This document shows positions 7,374 to 15,694 of a DNA stretch of 20,522 nucleotides, in pieces. Made by a program: the position numbers and the translations under genes. Origin of the DNA: UBA2160 sp964588665 (lineage in GTDB: Bacteria; Chloroflexota; Dehalococcoidia; Lucifugimonadales; UBA1123). The DNA lies in contig CAZPQQ010000059.1 of the NCBI GenBank assembly GCA_964588665.1, forward strand, positions 1 to 20,522, in the 5' to 3' direction. A model generated the notes under the pieces. It did no database searches, was not told where the DNA came from, and worked only from the letters and a program-made list of their open reading frames with translations. Every line of letters starts with the position of its first letter. Positions within the stretch are counted from its first letter, which is position 1.

Positions 7374-9872
7374 ATGAACGATTACGAGCCAATTCACCTT
7401 TCGCAATGGTGCAACGCCGGTCTTGATGTCCTGGGCGAGAAAGCGACGGCCGATATCGGAGAGCAGCAGTTTCGTGGGCTTCCGTTCCAAATTGGCGCGG
7501 AAGGCTCGGACGAGTGCTTCATCTCGATGGACGGCTCGACGGGGCCCGTTCGCGTTGCAGTCGGGCAGCAGGCTCACCGGGTCGTTTTCGCACATCGGCT
7601 GCTGGAGACCGACGTCCCTCGAGGCGGGCCACTCGGTGTCGCTGTCGCAGACTATGTATTCCGGCTATCCGGTGGCGCCGAGATCCGCGTCCCGATCAGA
7701 GAGCGATTCGAGATCTCCGCGCTGCCCGCCGCCAGCACCGGGTTCGGCGCCGCCGGTTCGCCGTTCCAAGCTGTCCCCGACCAGAAGCATGTCCTGCATC
7801 CGCGCAACTCGGGACCTTGGGAACAGGCCGGCAACCGGCAAAAGGAGTCGAGCCAAGGAGTGGCGCGGTCGTATTTCCTGTGGTCTTGGACAAATCCAGA
7901 GCTCGATACGCAGATCGAGTCCATCGAAATCGTGCCAGCCGGACCCGGATTCATCGTCGCCGGAATCACACTCGGCCATCTGGACGAGCACCCTTTCGCG
8001 AGGCAGGGCCGTCGCGAGGCGCGGATCACGCTAACGGACGCTGCTGACGCTACAAAGCCATTCAGCCTCGACATCGACGTGGACAGGGGAGATTCGACGT
8101 ATATCTTCCCATTGCCTCAAGCCGACGCCGATGGATTCATTGATGGATACCACAAAGGATTCGGCGAAGAGAAGAACGCACAGTCGAGCCCCGCGTACGC
8201 GGAGATTTCGGCCGTTCGATCGGCCAGCGTTACGGTGACACAGGACGGCGAAGAGGTGGGCGCCGTCAACTGGGGCGAGGTCGAACGCGAGGGCAAGGCC
8301 GAGACGCCGAAGATGAGCGTCGAACTGTTGGACCGCGGCCGCAACTGGGTCAAAGTGACTGTCCTCGACGACGAGACGGGCAAACCCGTGCCGTCCAGGG
8401 TCCACTTCCGCTCGCCAGAAGGCATCCCCTACCAGCCACACGGCCACCACAACCAGGTCAATTCGAACCTGGGCACGTGGCACATCGACGTTGGCGGCGA
8501 TGTTCGGCTCGGCCAGATTACATACGCGTACATCGACGGCATATGCCAGGGGTGGTTGCCCAGGGGCGACGTGATCGTGGACGTTGCCCGGGGATTCGAA
8601 TACGAGCCACTGCGTACGCGAGTGCGAATCGAACCGGGACAGCGAGAGTTGACGCTACGCCTAAAACGCTGGATCGACATGAACAATCGGCGATGGTTCA
8701 GCGGCGACTCCCATGTCCATTTCCTGTCCACCCAGGGAGCGCACACCGAATCGCAAGGAGAAGACCTCAACGTCGTGAACCTGCTCCAGTCCCAATGGGG
8801 CAGCCTGTTCACCAACACCGAGGAGTTCACCGGCAACGCCAGCGTGCAGCAACACGGCGCCAACATCGTGTACGTGTCGCAGGAAAACCGACAGCACTTC
8901 ATGGGGCATATGATCCTCTGGGGACTCAAGAGCCCGGTCATGCCTTGGTGCAGCGACGGTCCGGACGAAGCCGAGATCGGCGGGCACATGGAGACCACGC
9001 TTGCCCATTGGGCGGACGCAGCACACGCACTGGGCGGATACGTCATCAGTCCGCACTTCCCGAATCCGAACGGCGAACCGGCGGCGCTGATCGCCACGGG
9101 CCGACTCGACGGCGTCGAGATGCTGCGCCAGGCCGAGGTCAACCACCTCGAATATTACCGCTACCTGAACGGCGGCTACCGGTTGCCGCTGGTGGGCGGC
9201 ACCGACAAGATGTCAGCCGAGGTCCCGGTCGGTTTGTACCGCACCTATGCTCACATTCCCGAGGCCGAGGAGTTCAACTACGAGAACTGGTGTCGAGCGG
9301 TCCGCGCCGGGCGGACGTTCCTCAGCGGCGGCCCGATCATCCACCTCTCCGTCGAGGGCCAGGGAATCGGCGACACGGTCGGCATGTCTGGGCCCGGCAC
9401 GGTCGAGGTCGAGGCCTGGGCCGAGAGCATCTTCCCGATCTACTCTCTGGAGATCGTCCAGGGCGGCAAGGTCGTCGCTTCGACCCAAAACCCGGCGGGG
9501 TCACGGCGCCTCGAGATCAAGACCACGCTGCCCGTCGACGGCCACACGTGGATGTCGGCCCGCTGCGGCGCGCTGGACTACTTCGACGTCATCCCGCATC
9601 ACGACGTCTGGAATCGGGGCGTGTTCGCCCACACGTCGCCCGTTTACATCGCGTGCGGAGGCGACTGGGAGATGTACGACCGCGACGTCGCTCAGTACAT
9701 GCTCACGATAGTCGAGGGCGACCTGTCGTATATCAGAGAGACCGCGGGCGTGCGACCGCTAGGCTCCGTGACCCACCACCACGGCGAAGCGGACCACCAG
9801 GCGTATCTCGAACGACCCTTCCATGAGGCGAGGGCGGCGATCGAAGCGAGGATGGAAAGGAACAAACGATGA
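7374..9872 (+). CDS. CehA/McbA-family PHP-type metallohydrolase
   Basis: A large 832-residue protein. The N-terminal 440 residues are beta-rich and include a carboxypeptidase-regulatory-like segment (VTVLDDETGKPVPSRVHF onwards). The C-terminal half is a PHP-type metal-dependent hydrolase: FSGDSHVHF gives His447 and His449, with later candidate ligands in SPHFPNPNGEP, GVEMLRQAE and VGGTDK. CehA and McbA are the carbaryl hydrolases that named this family; most members act on unknown amide, ester or phosphate substrates. There is no signal peptide, so the protein is probably cytosolic. AGGAGG precedes ATG 7374. The stop overlaps the next start by 4 bp (ATGA), implying translational coupling with the LLM oxidoreductase. 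The family call is good; the carbamate substrate should not be assumed. Confidence 0.86.
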   Translation: MNDYEPIHLSQWCNAGLDVLGEKATADIGEQQFRGLPFQIGAEGSDECFISMDGSTGPVRVAVGQQAHRVVFAHRLLETDVPRGGPLGVAVADYVFRLSGGAEIRVPIRERFEISALPAASTGFGAAGSPFQAVPDQKHVLHPRNSGPWEQAGNRQKESSQGVARSYFLWSWTNPELDTQIESIEIVPAGPGFIVAGITLGHLDEHPFARQGRREARITLTDAADATKPFSLDIDVDRGDSTYIFPLPQADADGFIDGYHKGFGEEKNAQSSPAYAEISAVRSASVTVTQDGEEVGAVNWGEVEREGKAETPKMSVELLDRGRNWVKVTVLDDETGKPVPSRVHFRSPEGIPYQPHGHHNQVNSNLGTWHIDVGGDVRLGQITYAYIDGICQGWLPRGDVIVDVARGFEYEPLRTRVRIEPGQRELTLRLKRWIDMNNRRWFSGDSHVHFLSTQGAHTESQGEDLNVVNLLQSQWGSLFTNTEEFTGNASVQQHGANIVYVSQENRQHFMGHMILWGLKSPVMPWCSDGPDEAEIGGHMETTLAHWADAAHALGGYVISPHFPNPNGEPAALIATGRLDGVEMLRQAEVNHLEYYRYLNGGYRLPLVGGTDKMSAEVPVGLYRTYAHIPEAEEFNYENWCRAVRAGRTFLSGGPIIHLSVEGQGIGDTVGMSGPGTVEVEAWAESIFPIYSLEIVQGGKVVASTQNPAGSRRLEIKTTLPVDGHTWMSARCGALDYFDVIPHHDVWNRGVFAHTSPVYIACGGDWEMYDRDVAQYMLTIVEGDLSYIRETAGVRPLGSVTHHHGEADHQAYLERPFHEARAAIEARMERNKR

Positions 9873-10717
9873 CCATTGGCGTGTCGACGCCGCTTCCGGC
9901 GTACAAAGTCAACGCGGCGTTCATGGCGAGCAAGGCCGAAGAGCTGGGTTTCGAGTCCATCTGGTACGCGGAGCACCCAGTGATCCCCGTCAATACAACG
10001 ACGCGATTCCCGGGGTCGCCGGACGGCGTGATACCTGACGACTACTCGCACTTCGTCGACCCGTTCATCGCGCTGGCACAGGCTTCTGGCGCGACCACCA
10101 CGATCAAGCTGGGCACGGGCATCTCGCTGATCCCCGAGCGCAATCCGCTGGTGCTGGCCAAAGCAATCGCGACGTTGGACCTTTTCAGCGGCGGCAGATT
10201 CATACTGGGCATCGGCACCGGGTGGCTTCGCGAAGAGACAGAGATGCTTGGCGGAGACTTCGACCATCGCGCAACCCAAACGCGCGAATCCATCCTCGCG
10301 ATGAAGGAGATGTGGACGAAGGACGAGGCCGAATTCCACGGCCGATATTACGACTTCCCGCCCGTCCGAGTCTACCCCAAACCGGCGCAGAAGCCTCACC
10401 CGCCTGTGATCCTAGGCGGGATGGCGACGAACGTGTTCAAGCGCGTCATCGCATGGGGCGACGGTTGGCTGCCGAATCGCGTGACCCCGTCGGAGATAGA
10501 AACTGGCCGCGCGACCCTTGATCAGCTAGCCCGCGAGGCGGGTCGCGATCCGGCGTCGATCTCGATCTCGGTGCATGGCCAACCGCCGGACCGGGCCCTG
10601 GCGCAATCATTCCTGGATGCCGGCGCCGACCGGGTGATCGTCAAGCCCGAGCTCTGCGAAGACGAAGCCTCGATGACCCGCGAGCTGGAGCGGATTGCGA
10701 ACGCCGTGCTGCGGTAA
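9869..10717 (+). CDS. LLM-class F420-dependent (or flavin) oxidoreductase
   Basis: A 282-residue protein of the luciferase-like monooxygenase superfamily, TIM-barrel fold, cytosolic. Family features are the opening IGVSTPLPAY with a following AEELGFESIWYAEH, KLGTGISLIPERNPLVLAK, the block LDLFSGGRFILGIGTGW, and a C-terminal RVIVKPEL. Single-component relatives commonly use coenzyme F420; two-component relatives use FMNH2 from a partner reductase. No reductase gene is in this window, which slightly favours F420. Members oxidise alcohols, hydroxylate substrates or cleave C-N and C-S bonds; the reaction here is unknown. It overlaps the metallohydrolase gene by 4 bp and precedes the pseudokinase-like gene by 27 bp. 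A decayed fragment of a relative's C terminus lies at 15695-15784. Confidence 0.9.
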   Translation: MTIGVSTPLPAYKVNAAFMASKAEELGFESIWYAEHPVIPVNTTTRFPGSPDGVIPDDYSHFVDPFIALAQASGATTTIKLGTGISLIPERNPLVLAKAIATLDLFSGGRFILGIGTGWLREETEMLGGDFDHRATQTRESILAMKEMWTKDEAEFHGRYYDFPPVRVYPKPAQKPHPPVILGGMATNVFKRVIAWGDGWLPNRVTPSEIETGRATLDQLAREAGRDPASISISVHGQPPDRALAQSFLDAGADRVIVKPELCEDEASMTRELERIANAVLR

Positions 10718-10744
10718 CCCACGAACGAGCGGAGAGCAAGAGCG

Positions 10745-11638
10745 ATGAATTCACACCGGCAGCCTCATCCGGATGATCCCGTGCTCAGCGAAGACGTGGT
10801 GCTGTCGCTGGTGCGACGTCACGTTCACGAAGCCAAGGCCCTGACTGGCGTGGACGAGTCGGGCGGAGAAGCCCGGGCTTACTTTATCGACGACAATCTG
10901 GTCCTGAATACACAGCGGCCTCACCGGGTTCGTCCTCGCACCAGCCTTGAGAAATCCGCATTCTTCATGGGCCAACTGGCTTCCCATCCGAAGGTCGTCG
11001 TGCCCCAGACACTCGGGTACGGCCGCGAGGGCGCCATCGAGTACCTCTGCATGACCCGCATTCCGGGCGTGGCGCTGCTAAACGTCACCCTGGAAGGGCA
11101 GGCCCGAAGAGACGTGCTGAAGACCGTGGGCAGAACCCTTCGACGCATCCACCAGATTCCTCTGGCCCCCTTCGTTGAGAGCGGCCTCTTCCCTGAGACC
11201 GGGTTGGAAGAATCGTTCGCTACGACGACAGCATCGATCTCCGACAATCAGATCCCTTGGAGTCTGGACCTCTCACCCGCGGATGTGGCCGCCAAGGCAC
11301 TGGCGCCTCTCTCTCCCTCGGATACCCGGGCGCCCCTTCATTCCAACCCTGGCCCCGTCCATGTGTTCGTCAATCCGAAGACCGGCGTCTTCTCCGGGTT
11401 GATCGACTTCGGCGACGCCTACGTGAGCCATCCCGCCCTGGACATGCGAGTGTGGCCCGAACAGGTAGACAGGGAGGCTCTTCTGGAAGGGTACACAGAG
11501 GAGCAGGGGGTGGACGACGGCTTCATGGCAACTTTGCAGGCCGGAATGGTCCTGGCCGCTATGATGTCAATGGTGCGCCGCCCTGACAACGCGCCTCAGG
11601 CTCAACAGCGCTTACTCCAGCTCCTGGCAGACCTGTAG
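10745..11638 (+). CDS. Aminoglycoside-phosphotransferase-fold protein lacking the catalytic Asp
   Basis: A 297-residue protein with the APH/choline-kinase fold pattern. The catalytic loop, normally HGDxHPGN, reads HSNPGPVH: His199 is kept, the catalytic Asp is Asn201 and the metal-binding Asn is His. The DFG-like LIDFGDA (Asp221) and the downstream HPALDMR block are intact. An N-lobe segment LEKSAFFMGQL corresponds to the conserved Glu helix. I therefore predict an inactive or strongly altered kinase, perhaps a binding or regulatory protein, rather than an antibiotic-resistance enzyme. It is the last gene of the co-directional run, 27 bp after the LLM gene, with GGAGAGC a little upstream of ATG 10745. 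It could still act on an unusual substrate by another mechanism. Confidence 0.75.
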   Translation: MNSHRQPHPDDPVLSEDVVLSLVRRHVHEAKALTGVDESGGEARAYFIDDNLVLNTQRPHRVRPRTSLEKSAFFMGQLASHPKVVVPQTLGYGREGAIEYLCMTRIPGVALLNVTLEGQARRDVLKTVGRTLRRIHQIPLAPFVESGLFPETGLEESFATTTASISDNQIPWSLDLSPADVAAKALAPLSPSDTRAPLHSNPGPVHVFVNPKTGVFSGLIDFGDAYVSHPALDMRVWPEQVDREALLEGYTEEQGVDDGFMATLQAGMVLAAMMSMVRRPDNAPQAQQRLLQLLADL

Positions 11639-11689
11639 TTGCCGGTGACCACTCCGCATCCTAAATATTGCCAGCGCGAATCTATGCCA

Positions 11690-11719
11690 TTGTCCCGATC
11701 CACCAGTCTGTCGCATAAT
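11690..11719 (+). promoter_or_regulatory. Candidate promoter of the ABC exporter operon
   Basis: TTGTCC (11690-11695) and CATAAT (11714-11719, five of six consensus bases) are separated by 18 bp. Transcription from here would place the palindrome at 11747-11811 in the leader. CATAATCTGCGTTATG around the -10 is itself a 5-bp-arm palindrome. Confidence 0.38.
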
Positions 11720-11746
11720 CTGCGTTATGTGTTGGTGTGGCGCTGT

Positions 11747-11811
11747 GGTTCGACAAGCTCACCACGAACGGGAACACCCACCGCTCCGTTCGCCCTGAGC
11801 CTGTCGAAGGG
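11747..11811. repeat. REP-like palindrome, full copy
   Basis: The left arm begins GGTTCGACAAGCTCACCACG (11747-11771). The right arm begins CCGTTCGCCCTGAGCCTGTC (11786-11811) and ends GAAGGG. The arms are imperfectly complementary around a 14-base centre. The copy ends 17 bases before the first ABC start. Confidence 0.8.
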
Positions 11812-11828
11812 TCGCCGCATTACTTCCT

Positions 11829-13715
11829 GTGTTGAACGAACCTCAAAGGCAGGACGCTAGGCAGATGGGCCACTACCTGTGGGAAATGCGACCCTACTTT
11901 CGGCATGTGGCCGGTCAGATGGCGCTCGGCTCCGTCGCCGGAATCGCGATGAACACGATGGTCGTGCTGCCGGCGATCTTGCTTGGCCGCACCATCGACG
12001 CCGTTTTGGCCCTGGAGCGCGGTGAAGGCGACGCTGGCGCCGTTGGCTGGGCGGCGCTCATTTACGTGGGCGGCACACTGCTCACCGAGGGTCCTCGGAT
12101 CGGGAAGCGCTGGTGGCTGATGACCGGCAACGCCCGCATTCGCGCCAACATCCGCGCGGACGCATTGCGTGGCGTCCTCACCTGGCCCATGGCCCGTTTG
12201 CACAGGACGCCCGTTGGCGACCTGATGGCCCGCATAATCGGCGACGTGGAGGTGCTGGGAGTCGGCGTGCGTGAGTTCAGCATCGAGAGCTGGGACACGA
12301 TCCTCTTCTCCATCTCCCTGATCACCGCGATGGTGGTCTTCGCCCCTGGACTGACCGTTTGGGCGCTGTTGCCGGTGCCCGCGGCCGTGCTGCTTGCCAA
12401 AGCTACCGGTCGATGGGTCGTTGGCCGCACCACGACGACCCGTGAGAAGAATGCACTGTTGACAACGGCCCTTCAGGAGCAGTTGTCCGGCATACGGGTC
12501 CTGCGGCTGTTCGGTCGCGCCGGGACCGCGAGAGAGCTGGTCGACCGGCTATCTCGTCAGTATGCGGATGCGAACGTGTCGTTGGTGCGTCTTCGAGGCG
12601 GACTCAGGCCCGTGTACACCGCGATGATGACCGGAGGCGTCGTGTTGGTTGTGTGGCAGGGAAGCGAGAGGGTCATAGACGGTGTAATGACCGCTGGCGA
12701 ATTCATCGCCTTCCTGGAGCTCTATCTCCGTTTCGTCAACAGAGGCTTCCGTATCCCCCAGATGATCAACTCGATCCAGACCGGCGGCGCCGCTTACGCG
12801 AGACTGTGGCCACTGCTGGCGCCTCCGCCTCCGGTGTCCGACGAGCCGCGGTACGCCTCGTTCAGAGCAGGCCACGTGGCAGGCGCCGGAGCCTCGATTC
12901 CCAAGCCGCCAACCGATCCCGTGGCACCGGCGACGGTCTCGATGCAAGGGGTCACCTTCCGCTATCCTGGCGCCAGCGATCCTGCGCTGAGGAATGTCCA
13001 ACTCGACATTTCTGCAGGGGCACTGGTGGCTGTCACCGGCCCCGTGGGCGCAGGAAAGAGCACGATGGCGCGGGCGTTGCTGGGACTGTATCCCCTGGAA
13101 TCGGGCCGTGTGCTCGTGAACGGGCAAGCGCTGGAGGAGGCGCCTGCCCCGCACACGGGCTACCTGTCTCAAGAGCCGTATCTGTTCTCAGGGACCGTGC
13201 GTGAGAACATCCTGCTCGGTTCGCCGCCGGCCCTCGTTGACGCCGTCCTGCATGCGTCGATCTCTAGCGCGGCGCTGGTCGAGGACATCCGACGTTTCCC
13301 AGACGATCTGGAGACCGAGATCGGCGAGTTGGGCATCCGCGTCTCAGGGGGGCAGCGCCAACGCATCGCCCTTGCGCGGGCGATATCTGCTTCCTCCCCT
13401 CAGATGCCGGGTCTGTTGGTTCTGGACGATCCGTTCTCGGCCGTGGACGTCGACACCGAAACCAAAATCGTAGCCGGACTGCGACAGCTCTTCGGGCCGC
13501 AGGCGTCACCAGAGGAACGATGCACGATCGTCCTCTTCTCTCACCGGTTGGCGATGTTTCCCCAGGCCGACCTCGTCGTGGTGCTGGACGACGGCAAGAT
13601 CGTTCAACAGGGCCCTCACTCTGAGTTGGTCCAGGCCGACGGACTTTACGGGCGCATCTATCGAGCTCAACTCCAGGTGGAACGGGGCGGCGCTCGGGAA
13701 GCAGGGCTGCCATGA
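11829..13715 (+). CDS. ABC exporter half-transporter A (degenerate ATPase site)
   Basis: A 628-residue type IV ABC exporter subunit: a six-helix membrane domain (about 30-320) followed by an ATPase domain. The Walker A is GPVGAGKS (404-411), the Q-loop is in LSQEPYLFSGTVRENI, the signature is VSGGQ (505-509), and Walker B is LLVLDDPFS with Asp533. The next residue, which should be the catalytic Glu, is Asp534. The H-loop His is in LFSHRL. In heterodimeric exporters such as TM287/288, one subunit carries this substitution. The linker around residues 350-370 is Pro/Ala-rich. Start GTG 11829 lacks a clear ribosome site; ATG 11865 (MGHYLWEM) is an alternative. It overlaps the next gene by 4 bp, so the two subunits are made together. 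The substrate (lipid, peptide or drug) cannot be told. Confidence 0.92.
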   Translation: MLNEPQRQDARQMGHYLWEMRPYFRHVAGQMALGSVAGIAMNTMVVLPAILLGRTIDAVLALERGEGDAGAVGWAALIYVGGTLLTEGPRIGKRWWLMTGNARIRANIRADALRGVLTWPMARLHRTPVGDLMARIIGDVEVLGVGVREFSIESWDTILFSISLITAMVVFAPGLTVWALLPVPAAVLLAKATGRWVVGRTTTTREKNALLTTALQEQLSGIRVLRLFGRAGTARELVDRLSRQYADANVSLVRLRGGLRPVYTAMMTGGVVLVVWQGSERVIDGVMTAGEFIAFLELYLRFVNRGFRIPQMINSIQTGGAAYARLWPLLAPPPPVSDEPRYASFRAGHVAGAGASIPKPPTDPVAPATVSMQGVTFRYPGASDPALRNVQLDISAGALVAVTGPVGAGKSTMARALLGLYPLESGRVLVNGQALEEAPAPHTGYLSQEPYLFSGTVRENILLGSPPALVDAVLHASISSAALVEDIRRFPDDLETEIGELGIRVSGGQRQRIALARAISASSPQMPGLLVLDDPFSAVDVDTETKIVAGLRQLFGPQASPEERCTIVLFSHRLAMFPQADLVVVLDDGKIVQQGPHSELVQADGLYGRIYRAQLQVERGGAREAGLP

Positions 13716-15598
13716 GCACTCCTTCTTCGGTCACATCGGACCAGGCGCCCAGCAGCGTCACCATTCGCCAACTCTGGTCGATCGTAAGCGCGTGGCGCTG
13801 GGCGCTGGCACTGATCGCAGTGGTCGTCCTTCTGGGGGCGGCCCTGGAGCTAGTCCCGCCGTTAGTGATACGGCAGATCCTGGACCAGCACGTGGCGCTA
13901 GGCCAAGCGGACGGGCTGCTGCTTCTGGCGGTCCTCTACCTGGCAGCCACGGCCTCGGTGCAGGTAATGGGTTTCATCACGGAGTTCATGATGGCCGTCA
14001 CCGCCCAAGGCGCTCTTCACCGCCTGCGCGGTTTGCTCTTCGCTCACCTTCAGAAGCTGCCCCTCGGATACTATGACCGGACGCCCCTGGGCGACACCAT
14101 CAGCCGCTGCACCGCGGACGTGGAAACGGTGGCAACCCTCTTCTCGCAAACCGCCTCGGCTGGGTCCGGCGGAGGAGGGGGCGCGGGCGGCGCGGGAGGA
14201 GGGGCAGCGGCTGGCGGCGCCCCCGGAGTGGAGCTGATGACGGGTGTCGTTCGGCTGGTCACCGTGACAGTCGCAATGGTGGTGCTGAGCCCAGTGTTGG
14301 CGATTGTCTCGGCGCTGATCGTGCCGCCGTTGGTCATGGTGACCAGCTATTTTCGGGTCCGAGTGCGAAACGCGGAACGAGCCAACCGCGTCGCCGTGGG
14401 CTTGCAGAGCACGCATCTCCAAGAGACGCTGGGCGGCGTCGAGGTGATCCGCGCTCTCGGACGCTCAGAGTCCTTCGTCGCTCGCTTCCGTTCGGCGTTA
14501 GGCCAGGGTCTGGAGGCTTTCAACCGCGCCACCGTCTTCGCGGCGCTGTACACTCCTCTCATGGGCATCCTTGCGGCGCTGGCCACGGCTCTGGTGCTCT
14601 GGGTTGGAGCTGGAGGCGTCCTGGCTTCCTGGGGAGTGTCGCTGGGGACCCTGACGGCGTTCGTACTGCTCTTTCAGCGTTTCTTCCAGCCCATCACGAC
14701 GCTCGGAAACCAGTGGCAGACAGTGCAGACCGCCCTGTCGGGGCTGGAGCGCATCTTCCAGGTGTTGGCGCTGCCGCCCGAAGATTTTCCGACCGCGAGC
14801 CCACGAGAAGACGCCCGCGCTTCGGACGTTGCAGTGGAGTTTCGCAATGTGGTCTTCGGGTATCTTCCCGGACAACGAGTGCTGGACGATGTATCGCTGA
14901 CGGTCCGCCAGGGTGAACACGTGGTGCTCGTGGGCAGAACCGGCGCAGGAAAGACCAGCGCGCTTCACTTGCTGGCCGGGCTGTACCAACCCTGGTCGGG
15001 CGCGGTGCGGATATCCGGCGTCGACCCCAGAAGCTTGGACCGGGACGAGCGGCGCAGGCACATAGGGGTCGTCCCCCAGGCGGTGCATCTCTTCAGCGGT
15101 ACAATACTGGAGAACCTAACCTTAGGGGACACATCGGCGTCCTTTGATGCGATTCAACGTGCCACGGAAATCGCGGGCGCCGACTCATTCATCCAGGCCC
15201 TGTCCCAGGGCTATGACACCGTGCTAGGCAACAACGCCCGACTCTCCGCGGGTCAGCGAAAGCTTCTCACCGTGGCCAGGGCGCTGGTCTGGGATCCGAA
15301 GGTGCTGCTGTTTGACGAGGCTACAGCCGCCGTCGACAGCGCCAGCGAAGCCGCATTTCGGACGGCTCTGCGCGTCGCCATGCTCCCGACAGGCCAGGGC
15401 GGGCGCGCCGTGGTCACGGTTGCACATCGCCTCTCGACAGCGAGAGAGGCGGACCGCGTGGTCGTTCTAGACGACGGCAGAATTGTCGAGCAAGGGCCGC
15501 CGCAGGACCTCATCCGGCAGGGGGGGTGGTTCGCGGCTCTGGTTGAACTGGAAGCGGCCGGTTGGGACTGGCGCACCGATAGGGGCTCCGGCGAATGA
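13712..15598 (+). CDS. ABC exporter half-transporter B (glycine-rich insertion)
   Basis: A 628-residue exporter half-transporter, partner of the preceding gene. Transmembrane helices 1 and 2 lie at about 29-50 and 66-90. The ATPase domain has Walker A GRTGAGKT (408-415), Walker B LLFDEAT with Asp535 and the catalytic Glu536, and the H-loop VAHRL. Its signature is LSAGQ (511-515) instead of LSGGQ. It therefore supplies the competent Walker motifs, and its degenerate signature pairs with the degenerate site of subunit A. Between the first coupling helix and the third membrane helix is a run of only Gly, Ala, Ser and Pro (150-172), which is unusual. ATG 13712 overlaps the upstream stop by 4 bp. 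A hairpin follows the stop. Confidence 0.92.
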   Translation: MSTPSSVTSDQAPSSVTIRQLWSIVSAWRWALALIAVVVLLGAALELVPPLVIRQILDQHVALGQADGLLLLAVLYLAATASVQVMGFITEFMMAVTAQGALHRLRGLLFAHLQKLPLGYYDRTPLGDTISRCTADVETVATLFSQTASAGSGGGGGAGGAGGGAAAGGAPGVELMTGVVRLVTVTVAMVVLSPVLAIVSALIVPPLVMVTSYFRVRVRNAERANRVAVGLQSTHLQETLGGVEVIRALGRSESFVARFRSALGQGLEAFNRATVFAALYTPLMGILAALATALVLWVGAGGVLASWGVSLGTLTAFVLLFQRFFQPITTLGNQWQTVQTALSGLERIFQVLALPPEDFPTASPREDARASDVAVEFRNVVFGYLPGQRVLDDVSLTVRQGEHVVLVGRTGAGKTSALHLLAGLYQPWSGAVRISGVDPRSLDRDERRRHIGVVPQAVHLFSGTILENLTLGDTSASFDAIQRATEIAGADSFIQALSQGYDTVLGNNARLSAGQRKLLTVARALVWDPKVLLFDEATAAVDSASEAAFRTALRVAMLPTGQGGRAVVTVAHRLSTAREADRVVVLDDGRIVEQGPPQDLIRQGGWFAALVELEAAGWDWRTDRGSGE

Positions 15599-15602
15599 CG
15601 TC

Positions 15603-15624
15603 GCAGCATCATACTTGATGCTGC
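15603..15624 (+). terminator. Hairpin just after the ABC operon, probable terminator
   Basis: GCAGCATCA (15603-15611) and TGATGCTGC (15616-15624) form a perfect 9-bp stem with a 4-base loop, starting 4 bp after the ABC stop codon. The following CTTCGGCTCTTCG is only moderately T-rich, so efficiency is uncertain. Confidence 0.5.
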
Positions 15625-15694
15625 CTTCGGCTCTTCGATGTCCAAGAACGACGCGGTCTGTCACAAACCCGCGTGGCCAGCCACCGAGTCCGGG

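Noticed and set aside
8477..9826. A 449-codon open frame on the plus strand inside the CehA/McbA gene
   Set aside because: It is Arg-rich with no recognisable motif and lies in another frame of a gene with clear family motifs; long shadow frames are expected in GC-rich DNA.
7374..9872. A true carbaryl (carbamate pesticide) hydrolase
   Set aside because: Family membership alone does not give the substrate; most members are uncharacterised and this one has a long N-terminal region of unknown role.
10745..11638. Aminoglycoside resistance kinase
   Set aside because: The catalytic Asp and the metal-binding Asn are absent, and the context is catabolic rather than resistance-related.
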